Positions 1-9,146 are shown, numbered from the stretch's first letter. The stretch is DNA of 64,000 nucleotides from Bordetella petrii (GCA_017745595.1 WMBV01000012.1:62001-126000), one strand, 5' to 3'. Notes: generated from the sequence alone by a model not told the origin. A program made the numbers and translations.

Positions 1-125
1 TCGACTTTCACCACGTCGGCGCCGAAATCCCCCAGCAGCCTGGCGGCGAAAGGGCCGGCAATGCCGTGGCTAAGATCCAGGACCCTGACGCCTTCCAGGG
101 CCCGCGGAGAAATATCTACGCTCAT
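1..125 (-). CDS. CaiB/BaiF family CoA-transferase, N-terminal part (cut by window edge)
   Basis: Only the first 41 codons are in the window. They read like the start of a class III (formyl-CoA-transferase type) CoA-transferase: [17 protein letters not shown] followed by [10 protein letters not shown], the first beta-alpha unit that helps bind CoA. The family moves CoA from a donor thioester to a free acid. The start codon lies 50 bases after the PrpD stop codon, so it is the last visible gene of the minus-strand island A operon and may supply the acyl-CoA for the lyase and hotdog enzymes encoded upstream. The substrate is unknown and the gene continues beyond base 1. Confidence 0.82.
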   Translation of the reverse strand, partial: MSVDISPRALEGVRVLDLSHGIAGPFAARLLGDFGADVVKV

Positions 126-174
126 GCTCAACGTCGTCCAACAGTCGGGGGCGGTGGCCAGCCGCTCAAAGGCT

Positions 175-1542
175 TCAGGCTATCAAGGCATTCAGCCGGC
201 GGGCGTCGGCGCAATGGTCCAGGTCCATCAGCGCGTCGAACAGCAGGCGGCCTGACGCGGCGGCGCCGCCGGCTTGCACGCAAGCGTCGAATTTGGCCCA
301 CAGTTCATCCGGTTCGAGCGGAATGTTCGGCCCGCCGCGGATCAGGTTGACCTTCTCGCCTTCGCGCACGTCGCCGTCGGTGGTGTGGACCGTTACCAGG
401 TCATAGATGGCGTAGCCGTTCGCATTCGGATTGGGGTCGTAGCGATCGTCCGGCTCGACCGTTACGCGTTGCATCATGGCCTGGACGTCGGGCCGCGTCA
501 CGAATTCGTCGGTCAGTTCCAGCAGCGTCAATCGTCCGGCAATGACGACCGCGGCCATGGCGAATTCCATGCTGAATTTCGCCTCGAGCCCGGTCTGCGG
601 CCGGTGATTCCGCAAAATGGCGGCATTGCGGCGACTGACCGACGCATTGATCCGTTCGATCTGGCCGGCGGCAAGCGGCCCGGCCTTCAGCAGGCCGAGC
701 AGGCCATCGATGGCACGGTGCGTGGCGAAGCACATGGGGTACTTCTTCACGCTTAGCCGTGACGTCGGCATCTTCCAGACGCGGCCGGCCTCGATGGGAG
801 CATCGCGTTCGCATTCGCCCGCGGGCGACACGGCCTGCAGGTAACCCTGCGGATGTTCCAGGGCGTCAGGCGAACCCGTGAAGCCCGCCTGTGCCAGGCG
901 CGCCGCCAGCAGGCCCGATTGCGCCGACCGGCCCGCGTGGAAAGACTTGGACATGGAGCCGAAGTTCGCCATCAGCCCCGCGCTTTGAGTGGCGCCGATG
1001 GCCAGCGCATTCGCGGCCTGGGGCGCGGTCAGTCCGCGCAGCGACGCGCAGGCCGCCGCCGCCGCGATGGCGCCGAAGATGCCAGTGGGATGCCAGCCCT
1101 TGCTATGGTGCTGGCCGGGGTCGCGGCGCACCAGCTCGGCCCAGGTTTCGTAGCCCGCGGCATAGGCGGTCATCATCTGCCGGCCGCTGGCGCCCAGCGT
1201 TTCCGCTTCGGCCAGGATGGCCGGCACCAGCACGCAGCTCGGATGGCCGCGCAGGGCCACGTCGTCGAAGTCCAGCACGTGGGCCGCTGCACCGTTGATG
1301 CATGCGGCTTCGGGCGCGGGGGCCCGTTGCTTGCCGAACAGCAGGGAAGCGGGCGCGTCGGAAGAAAATGGCCCGAGCACCGACGCCAGGAGCGTGGGGG
1401 GCGGCTCGCCGCGCCCCGCGATCATGACACCCACGCAATCGGTGAAACCGAGCCGGATGACGGGCAGGGCGTCTTGCGGGATGTCTTCGTAGCGCAGGCC
1501 GGCGATGAAGGCGCCCAGATCTTGGGTCAGGGCTGCGCTCAT
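175..1542 (-). CDS. MmgE/PrpD family protein
   Basis: A 455-residue protein of normal length for the family that includes 2-methylcitrate dehydratase and cis-aconitate decarboxylase. Family signatures are visible: [12 protein letters not shown] followed by GHPS near residues 85-105, [10 protein letters not shown] near 150, and [13 protein letters not shown] near 200, which supply the Asp, His and Lys residues of the active site. Cytoplasmic, no signal peptide. Its ATG overlaps the stop of the HMG-CoA-lyase-like gene (ATGA), so the two are translationally coupled. It probably dehydrates, isomerises or decarboxylates a branched di- or tricarboxylic acid in the same pathway. The exact reaction cannot be assigned. 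Confidence 0.85.
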   Translation of the reverse strand: MSAALTQDLGAFIAGLRYEDIPQDALPVIRLGFTDCVGVMIAGRGEPPPTLLASVLGPFSSDAPASLLFGKQRAPAPEAACINGAAAHVLDFDDVALRGHPSCVLVPAILAEAETLGASGRQMMTAYAAGYETWAELVRRDPGQHHSKGWHPTGIFGAIAAAAACASLRGLTAPQAANALAIGATQSAGLMANFGSMSKSFHAGRSAQSGLLAARLAQAGFTGSPDALEHPQGYLQAVSPAGECERDAPIEAGRVWKMPTSRLSVKKYPMCFATHRAIDGLLGLLKAGPLAAGQIERINASVSRRNAAILRNHRPQTGLEAKFSMEFAMAAVVIAGRLTLLELTDEFVTRPDVQAMMQRVTVEPDDRYDPNPNANGYAIYDLVTVHTTDGDVREGEKVNLIRGGPNIPLEPDELWAKFDACVQAGGAAASGRLLFDALMDLDHCADARRLNALIA

Positions 1543-2516
1543 GCGGCCCCCCCGGCGGCTTCCCGGAGTACCGCGCGGCGCCGCGCGAGGCTGCCGCCGC
1601 GCATCACCGATCCGGGCAGCGGATGGCCGACGATCTGCTCAGCCAGCTCGGCCGACTCGATCAGCCGGTCCAGGTCGATACCCGTCTCGATGCCCATTTC
1701 GTCGCACATGAAGACCAGGTCTTCGGTGCAGACGTTGCCCGCCGCGCCCCGGTGGGCCGCGAAGGGGCATCCGCCCAGGCCGGCCACCGCGGCATCGAAG
1801 ATTTCCACGCCCATCTCCAGGCCGGCATAGGCATTGGCGATGCCCATGCCGCGCGTGTCGTGCAGGTGCAGCGAAATCGCCATGTCGGGGAACTTGTTGC
1901 GCACTGCGCCGACGACTTGCTTGATGGACCGCGGCGTGGCCCAGGCCATGGTGTCGGCCAGCGAGAAGTACTGCAGGTCCAGCTGGTATTGCTCGCCGAT
2001 ATCCATCATTTTCTGCAGGCAGTCGAGCACCGTCGGAATGGAGATGTCGCCGGCAAAATTGCAGCCGAACGCGGCCTGCAGCCCGGCGCGATTGACCGGT
2101 GCATTGTGCTGACGGAACAGTTCGACCATGTCGTGCTGCGCATCCAGGTTTTCTTGCATGGTGCGCTTCTGGTTGCGCAGCAAGAAGGGCTCCGAGGCGC
2201 AGAGGGACAATGTGCCGGCGATATCGAGCTTTTGCGTGGCGATGGCGCGCTCCAGCCCCTTCGCGTTAAGCCAGAGCGCGGTGTAGCGCACGCCCGGCGC
2301 GCGAGTGAAGCCGGCCACCACTTCGGCGGCGTCCCACATGCCGGGCACATTCTTGGGCGGCACGAAGGACATGGTCTGGATCTGGCGCAGGCCCGTCTTC
2401 GACAGACTGTCGATCAGGGCGATTTTCTGCTCGGTGGTGATCGGCCCTTTTTCGATCTGGAAGCCCTCGCGGGGGCCCTCTTCGTTGATGCGGATCTTTT
2501 TCGGAATATCGGACAT
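1539..2516 (-). CDS. Hydroxymethylglutaryl-CoA lyase-like enzyme (DRE-TIM barrel)
   Basis: A 325-residue DRE-TIM metallolyase. It keeps the family's metal-binding HLHDTRGMG segment (His217, His219), the flexible-loop cysteine in GLGGCPF (Cys250) and the GNVCTEDL segment. At the N-terminus the usual VGPRDGLQ is EGPREGFQ: Arg16 is kept but the metal-ligand Asp is Glu17, and the conserved Glu of the next strand (IEtTSF in HMG-CoA lyase) is Gln47. True HMG-CoA lyases make acetoacetate and acetyl-CoA. With these changes the enzyme may cleave a different 3-hydroxy acyl-CoA, for example a citramalyl-CoA-like compound. It lies between the hotdog genes and PrpD in one operon. Confidence 0.8.
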   Translation of the reverse strand: MSDIPKKIRINEEGPREGFQIEKGPITTEQKIALIDSLSKTGLRQIQTMSFVPPKNVPGMWDAAEVVAGFTRAPGVRYTALWLNAKGLERAIATQKLDIAGTLSLCASEPFLLRNQKRTMQENLDAQHDMVELFRQHNAPVNRAGLQAAFGCNFAGDISIPTVLDCLQKMMDIGEQYQLDLQYFSLADTMAWATPRSIKQVVGAVRNKFPDMAISLHLHDTRGMGIANAYAGLEMGVEIFDAAVAGLGGCPFAAHRGAAGNVCTEDLVFMCDEMGIETGIDLDRLIESAELAEQIVGHPLPGSVMRGGSLARRRAVLREAAGGAA

Positions 2517-2530
2517 CGTGGCTCCGTATG

Positions 2531-3025
2531 CTAGTTGTCAAAGGCCACGGCGGGCGGCACGAAAGGATAGGGAACAGGCTTGCCGTCGCGATACGGAAGC
2601 GCCACGATGGCCGAGCCCGGTGTCGATTCCTTGCCTTCGCCGTTGGTGATGCCCAGTTCCAGGCGCACCAGGCCGTAGTCGGGGCCGCGCTGGGTGTCCA
2701 CCACCGCGGCCCAGATCGACAGGGTTTCGCCGGCGAGGTTCATCGCGCGGAACTGGAAGCTTGCCTTCCAGGCCCAGCCTTCCGGTCCGGCCCAGTCGGC
2801 CAGCGACTGCATGACGAATTGCTGCTTGAGCGAGCCGTTGATCAGGATGCCCGGCAGCTTGTCGTGATCGACGGCGAAGGCCTGGTCGTAATGAATGCGA
2901 TGCCAGTTCTCCATGGCCGCGGACCAGCGCATCAGGTGCACGTTGGTCAGGGGGCCCTTGCGCAGCATGGGCAACTTGAATCCGACGGAAATGTCTTCGA
3001 AACGGGGAGTGGCCGCGAGCGCCAT
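2531..3025 (-). CDS. MaoC-like hotdog dehydratase, C-terminal-type half
   Basis: A 164-residue single hotdog domain of the MaoC/FAS1-dehydratase type. The segment ENWHRIHYDQAF (residues 39-50) occupies the place of the hydratase-2 motif. His45 and the following Asp47 are present, but by my alignment the catalytic Asp position is Asn40. The start is three bases after the stop of the other hotdog gene, so the two proteins probably form one heteromeric hydratase in which each gives half of the double hotdog. Expected role: hydration or dehydration of an enoyl-CoA made in island A. Substrate unknown. Confidence 0.75.
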   Translation of the reverse strand: MALAATPRFEDISVGFKLPMLRKGPLTNVHLMRWSAAMENWHRIHYDQAFAVDHDKLPGILINGSLKQQFVMQSLADWAGPEGWAWKASFQFRAMNLAGETLSIWAAVVDTQRGPDYGLVRLELGITNGEGKESTPGSAIVALPYRDGKPVPYPFVPPAVAFDN

Positions 3026-3028
3026 GGT

Positions 3029-3550
3029 TTATTTCCTTCTCAGGTAGCTGCGACGGGTGCGCACCAGCAACTCACCCTCGCGGGTACGGAATTCGCTTTC
3101 GACCACCACCACGAATAAGGTGCCCTTGCTGGTCTGCTTCTCGGTCACGTCGGCATAGCGCGAGACTACGGAGACCGCCTCGCCGTGCCGCGCGTAGCGC
3201 AGAAACTCGACATCGATACCGCCGTTGAGCAGGGCGTAGCCTCGCAGCGGTTCGATCTCCGGCAGGCTGAGCGTGCCGATCGATCCGTCGTAGTCGGGGT
3301 TGTCGGCATTGAGCTGCACCGGGTCCGGCGCGCCGAACTCGCGCCGGAACAGATGCGTGGGATACAGCGGCGGAGCCACGGGGCCCCCGTACCGGCGGTT
3401 GTTCGCGCAATCGGTCGCGAAGATCGGGTCTTCGTTCTGAATGGCCTGGGCATAGCGGCGCACACCGCCCGCTTCGATGACGTCGCAGGCAGTCACTTCA
3501 GGCGATGCCGTCCCGATGTACTTGCGGGCTTCTGCGAGCAATGGGCTCAT
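3029..3550 (-). CDS. MaoC-like hotdog protein, N-terminal (FAS1-DH) type half
   Basis: A 173-residue protein matching the N-terminal hotdog half of MaoC/FAS1-type dehydratases: AQAIQNEDPIFATD near residues 35-48, then GGPVAPPLYPTHLF and the C-terminal strand EFRTREGELLVRTRRSY. In this half the catalytic Asp/His pair is normally lost, and here the His position is Phe. It therefore probably serves as the structural and CoA-binding partner of the neighbouring hotdog protein, whose gene follows after only three bases. It lies directly downstream of the Bug gene. Confidence 0.75.
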   Translation of the reverse strand: MSPLLAEARKYIGTASPEVTACDVIEAGGVRRYAQAIQNEDPIFATDCANNRRYGGPVAPPLYPTHLFRREFGAPDPVQLNADNPDYDGSIGTLSLPEIEPLRGYALLNGGIDVEFLRYARHGEAVSVVSRYADVTEKQTSKGTLFVVVVESEFRTREGELLVRTRRSYLRRK

Positions 3551-3568
3551 CGTTGTCGCTCCGAGTCG

Positions 3569-4570
3569 TCAGTTGAGTTTGATGCCGGCCTTGGTGATGG
3601 TCGCGGTCAGTGTCTCGATTTCGGCTTGCAGCGATTTCCGGAAATCGGCCGGAGAATCGCCCACCGCTTCCAGGCCTTGCTCGTGCAGCCATTGCTGGGT
3701 TTCTTCTGCGTTGATGACGGCGCGGAAATCGCTGGCAAGCTTGGCCATGGTCGCGTCGGGCACGCCGCTGGGTGCGAACAGGCCGAACCAGACGTTGGTG
3801 TTGAAATTCGGCACGCCCGATTCGGCGCTGGACGGCAGATCGGGCCATAGCGTGGCTCGCTTGGGCGTGGACGTAGACAGCGCGCGGAGCCGGCCCGATT
3901 CGCTATACGGCTTGGCATTGATCAAGGGGCTGAACGCCATCTGCACTTCGCCCGCCATCACGGCATTGAGCGAAGGCGAGCCCCCTTTGTACGGCACGTG
4001 GATCACATCGATGCCGGTTCGTTCCTTGAATATTTCCATGGCCAGGTTGGTGGACGAACCCAGGCCCGCAGAAGAGTAGTTGAACTTTCCGGGATTCGCC
4101 TTGGCCTGCTTGACGAGCTCGGTGAGATCGTTGGCGGGGAAAGCCGTATTGACCACTAGCGCGAAGGGGCCGTCGGCGACCTTGGTAATGGGTACCAGGT
4201 CCTTCATCAGCACATAGGGAACTTTTTTGCCGGCCGCGCTTTCGACCGTCAGTGTGCCGGTGTGCAGCAACAAGGTCTTGCCGTCTTTCGGCGACCGGGC
4301 GACTGCCGCGGCGGCGATCGCGCCTCCCGCGCCGGCGCGGTTTTCCACGATGACCGTCACGCCGGTCTGTTTCGTGTAGCGCTGGGCGATGCCGCGGCCC
4401 ACGAGATCGACCGAACCGCCCGGTTCGTAGGGAATGATGAGGCGCAGCGGCTCGCCGGACGCGTCTTGCGCCTGGGCCAGGGCGGACGCGGGCATGCCGC
4501 ACCAGGCCAATGTGCCCGCCAGCAGCAGGGCGGCCGAGTGCCTTGAATTCGATACGATTTTCGACGTCAT
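3569..4570 (-). CDS. Bug/TctC family periplasmic binding protein (island A, first)
   Basis: A Bug-type tripartite tricarboxylate binding protein. I chose the ATG with a GGAG box eight bases upstream, giving 333 residues: a basic N-terminus, a hydrophobic core and an Ala-Leu-Ala cleavage site, then the mature start EPLRLIIPYEPGGSVD. Family marks are VIVENRAGAGGAIAAAAVARS, VIHVPYKGG and the C-terminal helix region. Bug proteins bind carboxylates or other small polar ligands in the periplasm. No TctA/TctB membrane partner is present, which is usual for Bordetella orphans. It is the first gene of the minus-strand operon, so its ligand is probably the operon substrate. Confidence 0.88.
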   Translation of the reverse strand: MTSKIVSNSRHSAALLLAGTLAWCGMPASALAQAQDASGEPLRLIIPYEPGGSVDLVGRGIAQRYTKQTGVTVIVENRAGAGGAIAAAAVARSPKDGKTLLLHTGTLTVESAAGKKVPYVLMKDLVPITKVADGPFALVVNTAFPANDLTELVKQAKANPGKFNYSSAGLGSSTNLAMEIFKERTGIDVIHVPYKGGSPSLNAVMAGEVQMAFSPLINAKPYSESGRLRALSTSTPKRATLWPDLPSSAESGVPNFNTNVWFGLFAPSGVPDATMAKLASDFRAVINAEETQQWLHEQGLEAVGDSPADFRKSLQAEIETLTATITKAGIKLN

Positions 4571-4965
4571 TTTTCTGTCTCCGGTAGTTTCGTCAAATCG
4601 AATGTCAATGCGCCCGGCGGGCAACGTAGTACAGGCTCATTCGATATGGCCGTCGCTGGCATTTCAGCCAGTCTTTTTTTCGGACGCGTCTGTAGCGTCG
4701 AATGGGTACTGATTATGTGAGCGCTTGTCCGGGCGAACAAGGTACGTTGACGTGTAGCAGCTATGCTTGCTTAGCATGGCTGTAAGGCAGCGATGGGCCG
4801 CGCCCCGGGGGCCCATGCGCGCGGCCGGCGGCGCTGGCCGCGGTGCCATTCAGATATAGCTGTTATAGGCGGAATGCCATTGCCAATTAGCTCGCGCTCG
4901 CGACAATATGCCGGTTCTTCAGGCGAGCGCTTCATCGCATCGGCATATCAATCCCGGGGACGGCC
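4571..4965. promoter_or_regulatory. Divergent regulatory region between the Bug operon and the acyl-CoA dehydrogenase pair
   Basis: 395 bases without a credible gene. It must hold the promoters of two divergent operons. It contains the palindrome TAGCAGCTA (4755-4763), the inverted repeat ATGCT-N5-AGCAT (4763-4777) and a related TAGCTGTTA (4857-4865). These look like LysR-type boxes and resemble a site upstream of the dienelactone hydrolase gene. No clear -35/-10 pair is claimed. Confidence 0.5.
4755..4777. promoter_or_regulatory. Putative LysR-type operator (TAGCWGCTA palindrome plus inverted repeat)
   Basis: TAGCAGCTA is a nine-base palindrome. It is followed directly by ATGCT-N5-AGCAT, an inverted repeat with the T-N11-A layout typical of LysR sites. 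Its partner sites are TAGCTGTTA at 4857-4865 and TAGCTGCTA at 9147-9155. The LysR gene at 7378-8319 is the natural candidate regulator. Inferred from sequence only. Confidence 0.4.
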
Positions 4966-6195
4966 ATGAATTTTTCTTTCACTGCGCAGGAAGAGACGCT
5001 ACGCGCCGAAGTGCGCGCTTTCTTGCACGAGCATTACACCGAGGATGTGCGCGCGGAGAACATGGCGGGCAAACGGGGCGAAGGCTGGGGCAGTGCCATT
5101 CGCGAATTCTTCGGCAAGGTCAACGACCGGCGCTGGTTCGCGGTTAGCTGGCCGGTGGAATACGGCGGTGGCGGCGGTGCGCGCACGGCTCAATTCGTCG
5201 TAGAAGAAGAGTTCTACCGGGCCACCGGCATCGCCCTCGGCGGCGGTACGGGCGCACCGGCCATTCTTGCCTTTGGCACCCCGGAGCAGAAAGAGGCCTT
5301 CGTTCCGGCGTCCATCCGCCGCGAGATCCTTTTCTGCCAGGGATACAGCGAGCCGCAATGCGGCACCGACCTGGCCGGCATCCGTTGCCGGGCCCGGCGC
5401 GATGGCGATCGTTACATTGTGAACGGCCAGAAGATCTTCACCACCAACGCGCAGTCGGCCACCCATATTTTTCTTATGGTGCGCACCGATCCCGCGTCTC
5501 GGCGCCACCGCGGCCTGTCCATCCTGCTGGTGCCGATGAACCTGCCGGGCATCACCGTGCGGCCGCTCTGGACCATCCAGAACGACCCCACGGCGCCGTT
5601 CGGCACGACCTACGGCGAAGAGCGCACCAACGAAGTCTTCTTCGACGATGTCGAAGTGCCGGCGTCCTGCCTGCTCGGCGAAGAGGGGGCGGGCTGGGAC
5701 GTGGCGCGGCGCGGCTTGAACCTGGACCGCGTGGGCGCCTGGCGCTACCTGATTTCGGTCATGCGCGACGAGGACCTGGTGAATTGGCTTAATGCCGGCG
5801 GCGCGGTGCAAGAGCGGCTGCGCCAGAGCGAGGCCGTCCGCGACAAGGTTGCCGAACTGTGGACCGAAGCGGAAGTCTGCCGCCTGATGACCATGCGCAG
5901 CATCACCATCGAGCAGCGCGGCGGCAAGTTCGTGCACGAAGGCTCCGCCGAAAAAGTATTCGCGCCGGAGCACAGCGTGAAATCCACGGAAGCGATCAGC
6001 CAGATCCTGGGGCCGTACGGCGCTTTGATGCAGGGGTCGCCCGCCGCCGTGGAAAAGGGGGTGTTCACCCACAGCTTGCTCGGTGCCTTCCAGTCGACAG
6101 TGAATCACGGCAGCGTGCAGGTGATGCGCGACCAGATGGCCCGGAACGGGCTGGGCCTGCCCCGGCCCGGCAAGTCAGACAAGGAGAAAGTGTGA
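4966..6195 (+). CDS. Acyl-CoA dehydrogenase, first subunit of a pair
   Basis: A 409-residue acyl-CoA dehydrogenase-fold flavoprotein. Visible parts are the N-terminal helical domain, the flavin-contact segment GYSEPQCGTDLAGI (about residue 126) and the beta-domain INGQKIFTTNA-like stretch (VNGQKIFTTNA), with a C-terminal helical domain ending SQILGPYGALMQG. The family removes two hydrogens from acyl-CoA to make 2-enoyl-CoA and passes electrons to ETF. Its stop overlaps the start of the next dehydrogenase gene (TGATG), so the two proteins may form an alpha2beta2 heterotetramer as known for paired FadE-type enzymes. It is divergent from the Bug operon. Confidence 0.87.
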   Translation: MNFSFTAQEETLRAEVRAFLHEHYTEDVRAENMAGKRGEGWGSAIREFFGKVNDRRWFAVSWPVEYGGGGGARTAQFVVEEEFYRATGIALGGGTGAPAILAFGTPEQKEAFVPASIRREILFCQGYSEPQCGTDLAGIRCRARRDGDRYIVNGQKIFTTNAQSATHIFLMVRTDPASRRHRGLSILLVPMNLPGITVRPLWTIQNDPTAPFGTTYGEERTNEVFFDDVEVPASCLLGEEGAGWDVARRGLNLDRVGAWRYLISVMRDEDLVNWLNAGGAVQERLRQSEAVRDKVAELWTEAEVCRLMTMRSITIEQRGGKFVHEGSAEKVFAPEHSVKSTEAISQILGPYGALMQGSPAAVEKGVFTHSLLGAFQSTVNHGSVQVMRDQMARNGLGLPRPGKSDKEKV

Positions 6196-7340
6196 TGGAT
6201 GTATTGCCGGACAAAGAAGAACTGACCATCCAGGCGGCCATCGCGGAGTTCCTGGAGGGTGAATGCTCGGCCGCGCTGGTGCGCCAGGCCGAACAAGAGC
6301 CGGGCCGCTATTCGGCCGAGTTGTGGCGGGAATTCGCCGACAACGGCTGGCTGCAATTGTGTCTGTCGCGGGAAAACGGCGGCGAAGAACTGCCCTTGCC
6401 GTATCTGAGCCTGCTGTTCGATGCCGTGGGCTACCACATCGCGCCCATACCGTTGCATGGGACCATGGTGGCGGCCCTGGTGCTCGACCGGCACGGCGGC
6501 CCGGCGCATCATGCGCTGCTGCAGAAAGTGATCGCCGGCGACGCGATCCTGAGCCCCGCCATTGTCGAGCGCGACGGCGGCTGGTCCGTCGATTCGGTGG
6601 AGCTTCTGGCGCATGTCGAGGGCGATGACCTGGTGTTGACCGGCGAAAAACTGTTCGTCGGCAATTTCCAAGCCGCCTCGCATTGCCTGGTGGTCTATCG
6701 CGAAGCGGGCGGAGCCGCGGGGCTGCTTCTGGTGCCCACCCATGCGCCGGCGATAGAGCACGAGGAACTTCTGCCGCTTGCCAAAGACGGCGAGGCGATC
6801 GTGCGCTTTCGCGGAGTGCGCGTGCCGCGCCGCAACGTGATCGGCACCGCCGAGAACAGCGCCGCCATCATCGAGCAGATGATGAATCTTTCCGCCGTGC
6901 TGCATGCTTGCTTGATGGCGGGCGCGGCGCGGCGCACGCTGGACATGGCGGTGGAACACGCCAAGCAGCGCGAGGCTTTCGGCCAGCCCATCGGCGCGTT
7001 CCAGGCGATACAGCATATGTGCGCCAACATGCTCAACGCCATCGACGGCACCACGCTGCTGACGCGCGAGGCGCTGTGGCGCATGCAAGAAGGCTTGCCG
7101 GCGGACCGGCAGGCCGCGCAGGCGAAATCCTTTGCCAACGAGCAATGCCTGATGGTGTGCCGGTCGGCCCAGCAGATTCATGGCGGCATGGGGTTCATGC
7201 TGGAGTTCGATCTCAACCTTTGGTACCGGCGCGTTGCTTCCTGGAGCCTGCGCAGCGGCACGGTCAGCGAACACCGCCGCACCATCGCGAACGGCTTGCT
7301 GTCGGCCTCTTCGAGCGTGCGCATCGGCAGCGTGGCCTAG
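6195..7340 (+). CDS. Acyl-CoA dehydrogenase, second subunit of a pair
   Basis: A 381-residue acyl-CoA dehydrogenase-family protein. I placed the start at the ATG that shares its A with the upstream TGA; a GGAG lies a few bases before. The C-terminal domain is well conserved: AKQREAFGQPIGAFQAIQHM (FAD-binding Arg, Gln, Phe) and QIHGGMGFMLEFDLNLWYRR. The middle beta domain is less typical (LTGEKLFVGNFQAA). It likely pairs with the preceding gene product in one flavoenzyme. Substrate unknown; context suggests a branched or dicarboxylic acyl-CoA. Confidence 0.85.
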   Translation: MDVLPDKEELTIQAAIAEFLEGECSAALVRQAEQEPGRYSAELWREFADNGWLQLCLSRENGGEELPLPYLSLLFDAVGYHIAPIPLHGTMVAALVLDRHGGPAHHALLQKVIAGDAILSPAIVERDGGWSVDSVELLAHVEGDDLVLTGEKLFVGNFQAASHCLVVYREAGGAAGLLLVPTHAPAIEHEELLPLAKDGEAIVRFRGVRVPRRNVIGTAENSAAIIEQMMNLSAVLHACLMAGAARRTLDMAVEHAKQREAFGQPIGAFQAIQHMCANMLNAIDGTTLLTREALWRMQEGLPADRQAAQAKSFANEQCLMVCRSAQQIHGGMGFMLEFDLNLWYRRVASWSLRSGTVSEHRRTIANGLLSASSSVRIGSVA

Positions 7341-7377
7341 GAAGATGAGCGCGCCCGGACGTTTCGCGCGGCCGGGT

Positions 7378-8319
7378 TCAAGCGCCGGGCGCCAGCATGG
7401 CCAGCGAAGGGTAAAGCTTCTTTGCTTCGATGTCTTCCATCAGGGTGCGCACGATGCGCTCGACCGCCTTGGCAGCCTGGGTGACCGGACGATTGGTGGC
7501 CGTGGCCAGCAGCAGTCTGGTCGAAAGGGCGGGCGTGCCGAGCAGGCGCGTTTCGAGCGTGCCCGCGGCGACTTGCTCCCGGACCGCCGCCGCGGCCAGT
7601 ACGGTGTGGCCCATGCCGGCCATGACCAGCTCTCGCATGAGCTCGAGCGCGTCGATTTCCAACACCACGTTCAGCGGCACGCCGGCCTGGCTTGCCGCGT
7701 ATTCGACGGTGCGCCGCAGGCCGTGATTGCGCGTCGGCAGAACCAGGGGGATGCCCTTTAGCTGCGCCACCCGGACGTTGTGCCCGTCCCCGGGCGGGGC
7801 CATGCCCGCGGGGGAAATGAGCGACAGGCCCAGCTCGGCGAGCGGCAAGGACACGATGTGCTGCGAACGGCGCGCGTCGTGCAGCATGGCCAGGTCCACC
7901 CGCCCGTTGATCAGCCACTCATGCACGTATCCGCTATAGCCAGAGACGATGTTCAGCTGGATCTGCGGATAACGCTCTTTGACCGCGGCTATCAACTGCA
8001 CCCCCAGCATGCCGGACATCGTGGGCGTAAGGCCCAGGGACACGGTGCCAGAGGGCGATTCCTGGTCCGACCGCAGTTCCAGCACGGCCGATTCCATCTG
8101 CCGCAGCAGCGGGCGCAGGCGCGTCAGCAGTTTTTCGCCATCGGGCGTCAGGGACACGCCGCGGCCATGCCGGTAGAGCAATGGCGTGCCGCACTCTTCT
8201 TCCAGCTTTTTCACCTGCCTTCCCAGCGCGGGCTGGGCAATGCCGATCACCGAGGCGGCCTTCGAAAAGCTGCCATATTCGGCGACCTGGATGAGGTGCT
8301 CGATGCGTTTCAGATCCAA
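7378..8319 (-). CDS. LysR family transcriptional regulator (island A)
   Basis: A 313-residue LysR-type regulator: N-terminal winged HTH (residues 1-60, with YGSFSKAASVIGIAQPALGRQVKKLEE) and a periplasmic-binding-like effector domain. It is convergent with the acyl-CoA dehydrogenase pair and follows the dienelactone hydrolase gene on the same strand. It probably controls island A; palindromes TAGCWGCTA upstream of the hydrolase gene and in the 4.6-4.9 kb divergent region are candidate sites. The effector is unknown but is likely an intermediate of the pathway. Confidence 0.87.
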   Translation of the reverse strand: MDLKRIEHLIQVAEYGSFSKAASVIGIAQPALGRQVKKLEEECGTPLLYRHGRGVSLTPDGEKLLTRLRPLLRQMESAVLELRSDQESPSGTVSLGLTPTMSGMLGVQLIAAVKERYPQIQLNIVSGYSGYVHEWLINGRVDLAMLHDARRSQHIVSLPLAELGLSLISPAGMAPPGDGHNVRVAQLKGIPLVLPTRNHGLRRTVEYAASQAGVPLNVVLEIDALELMRELVMAGMGHTVLAAAAVREQVAAGTLETRLLGTPALSTRLLLATATNRPVTQAAKAVERIVRTLMEDIEAKKLYPSLAMLAPGA

Positions 8320-8388
8320 AGCCCGCTCCTCGGGTCGGCCCGCGCCGGCAAGCCGGCCGGCGCGCGGGGCTGCTGGCCGTGAGCGTAG

Positions 8389-9057
8389 TCAGGCGGCGGA
8401 CAGATGTTGACCGAGAAACTCGCGCGTGCGGTCAAACGCCAGTTTTGCCGAATCCGGCTCGTACGAGCCGCGCTGGTCGCAATTGAATCCATGCCCGGCT
8501 TCATAGAAGTGCGAAATGACCTGGGGATGCTGTTTGGCGACCAGCCGCGCCTTGTCCACCGGCAGCGACTGGTCCTGGTTGCCGAAGTGAAGCATGGTCG
8601 CGCACTGCGGGGCTTCGTTCGCGAAATTGGGTATTCCCCCGCCGTAATAGCACACCGCGGCTCCCAATGACGGCAGCCGGCAGGCGGCGAGCCACGCAAC
8701 GGTGCCGCCGTAACAGTAGCCGACGATACCGGCCTTGGTGCCGGCCGGGACGCTGTCGAGAACGGCCTTGACGTCCAGCAGCGCGTCGTCGAAATTCAGC
8801 TGTTTCATGATCTCGACCCCGGCGGTCACCTCGGGCTGTGAATAGCCGGCTTCGTATCCGGTCCGGACCCGATCGAATAGCGCCGGGGCGATTGCAAGAT
8901 AACCCGCCGCGGCGTAGGCGTCGGCGACCGCGCGGATGTGATCGTTGACCCCGAAGATTTCCTGAACGACCACGAGCGCGCCACGGGGCTGGCCTTCGGG
9001 TTGCGCGACGTAGACAGAGAATTCATGGCCGTCGGCCGCCTTCCGCGTATCTTTCAT
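8389..9057 (-). CDS. Dienelactone hydrolase family protein
   Basis: A 222-residue alpha/beta hydrolase of normal dienelactone hydrolase length. The full catalytic set is visible: Cys115 in GYCYGG, Asp162 in GNQDQSLP, His189 in AGHGFNCD, and Glu33 in VVQEIFGV, which activates the cysteine in this family. Cytoplasmic. Classic members open dienelactones in chlorocatechol degradation, but many homologues hydrolyse other esters or lactones. It lies upstream of the LysR gene on the same strand and 132 bases downstream of a Bug gene. Without other aromatic ring-cleavage genes here, the substrate is open. Confidence 0.85.
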   Translation of the reverse strand: MKDTRKAADGHEFSVYVAQPEGQPRGALVVVQEIFGVNDHIRAVADAYAAAGYLAIAPALFDRVRTGYEAGYSQPEVTAGVEIMKQLNFDDALLDVKAVLDSVPAGTKAGIVGYCYGGTVAWLAACRLPSLGAAVCYYGGGIPNFANEAPQCATMLHFGNQDQSLPVDKARLVAKQHPQVISHFYEAGHGFNCDQRGSYEPDSAKLAFDRTREFLGQHLSAA

Positions 9058-9146
9058 GTGTCGGGTTCGCCTTATAGGAGGAAGTTGTCCAGGGATAGCC
9101 GCAAGAATATCGGGGCGGAATCAGCCGCACAACCGCGATTGAGGTC

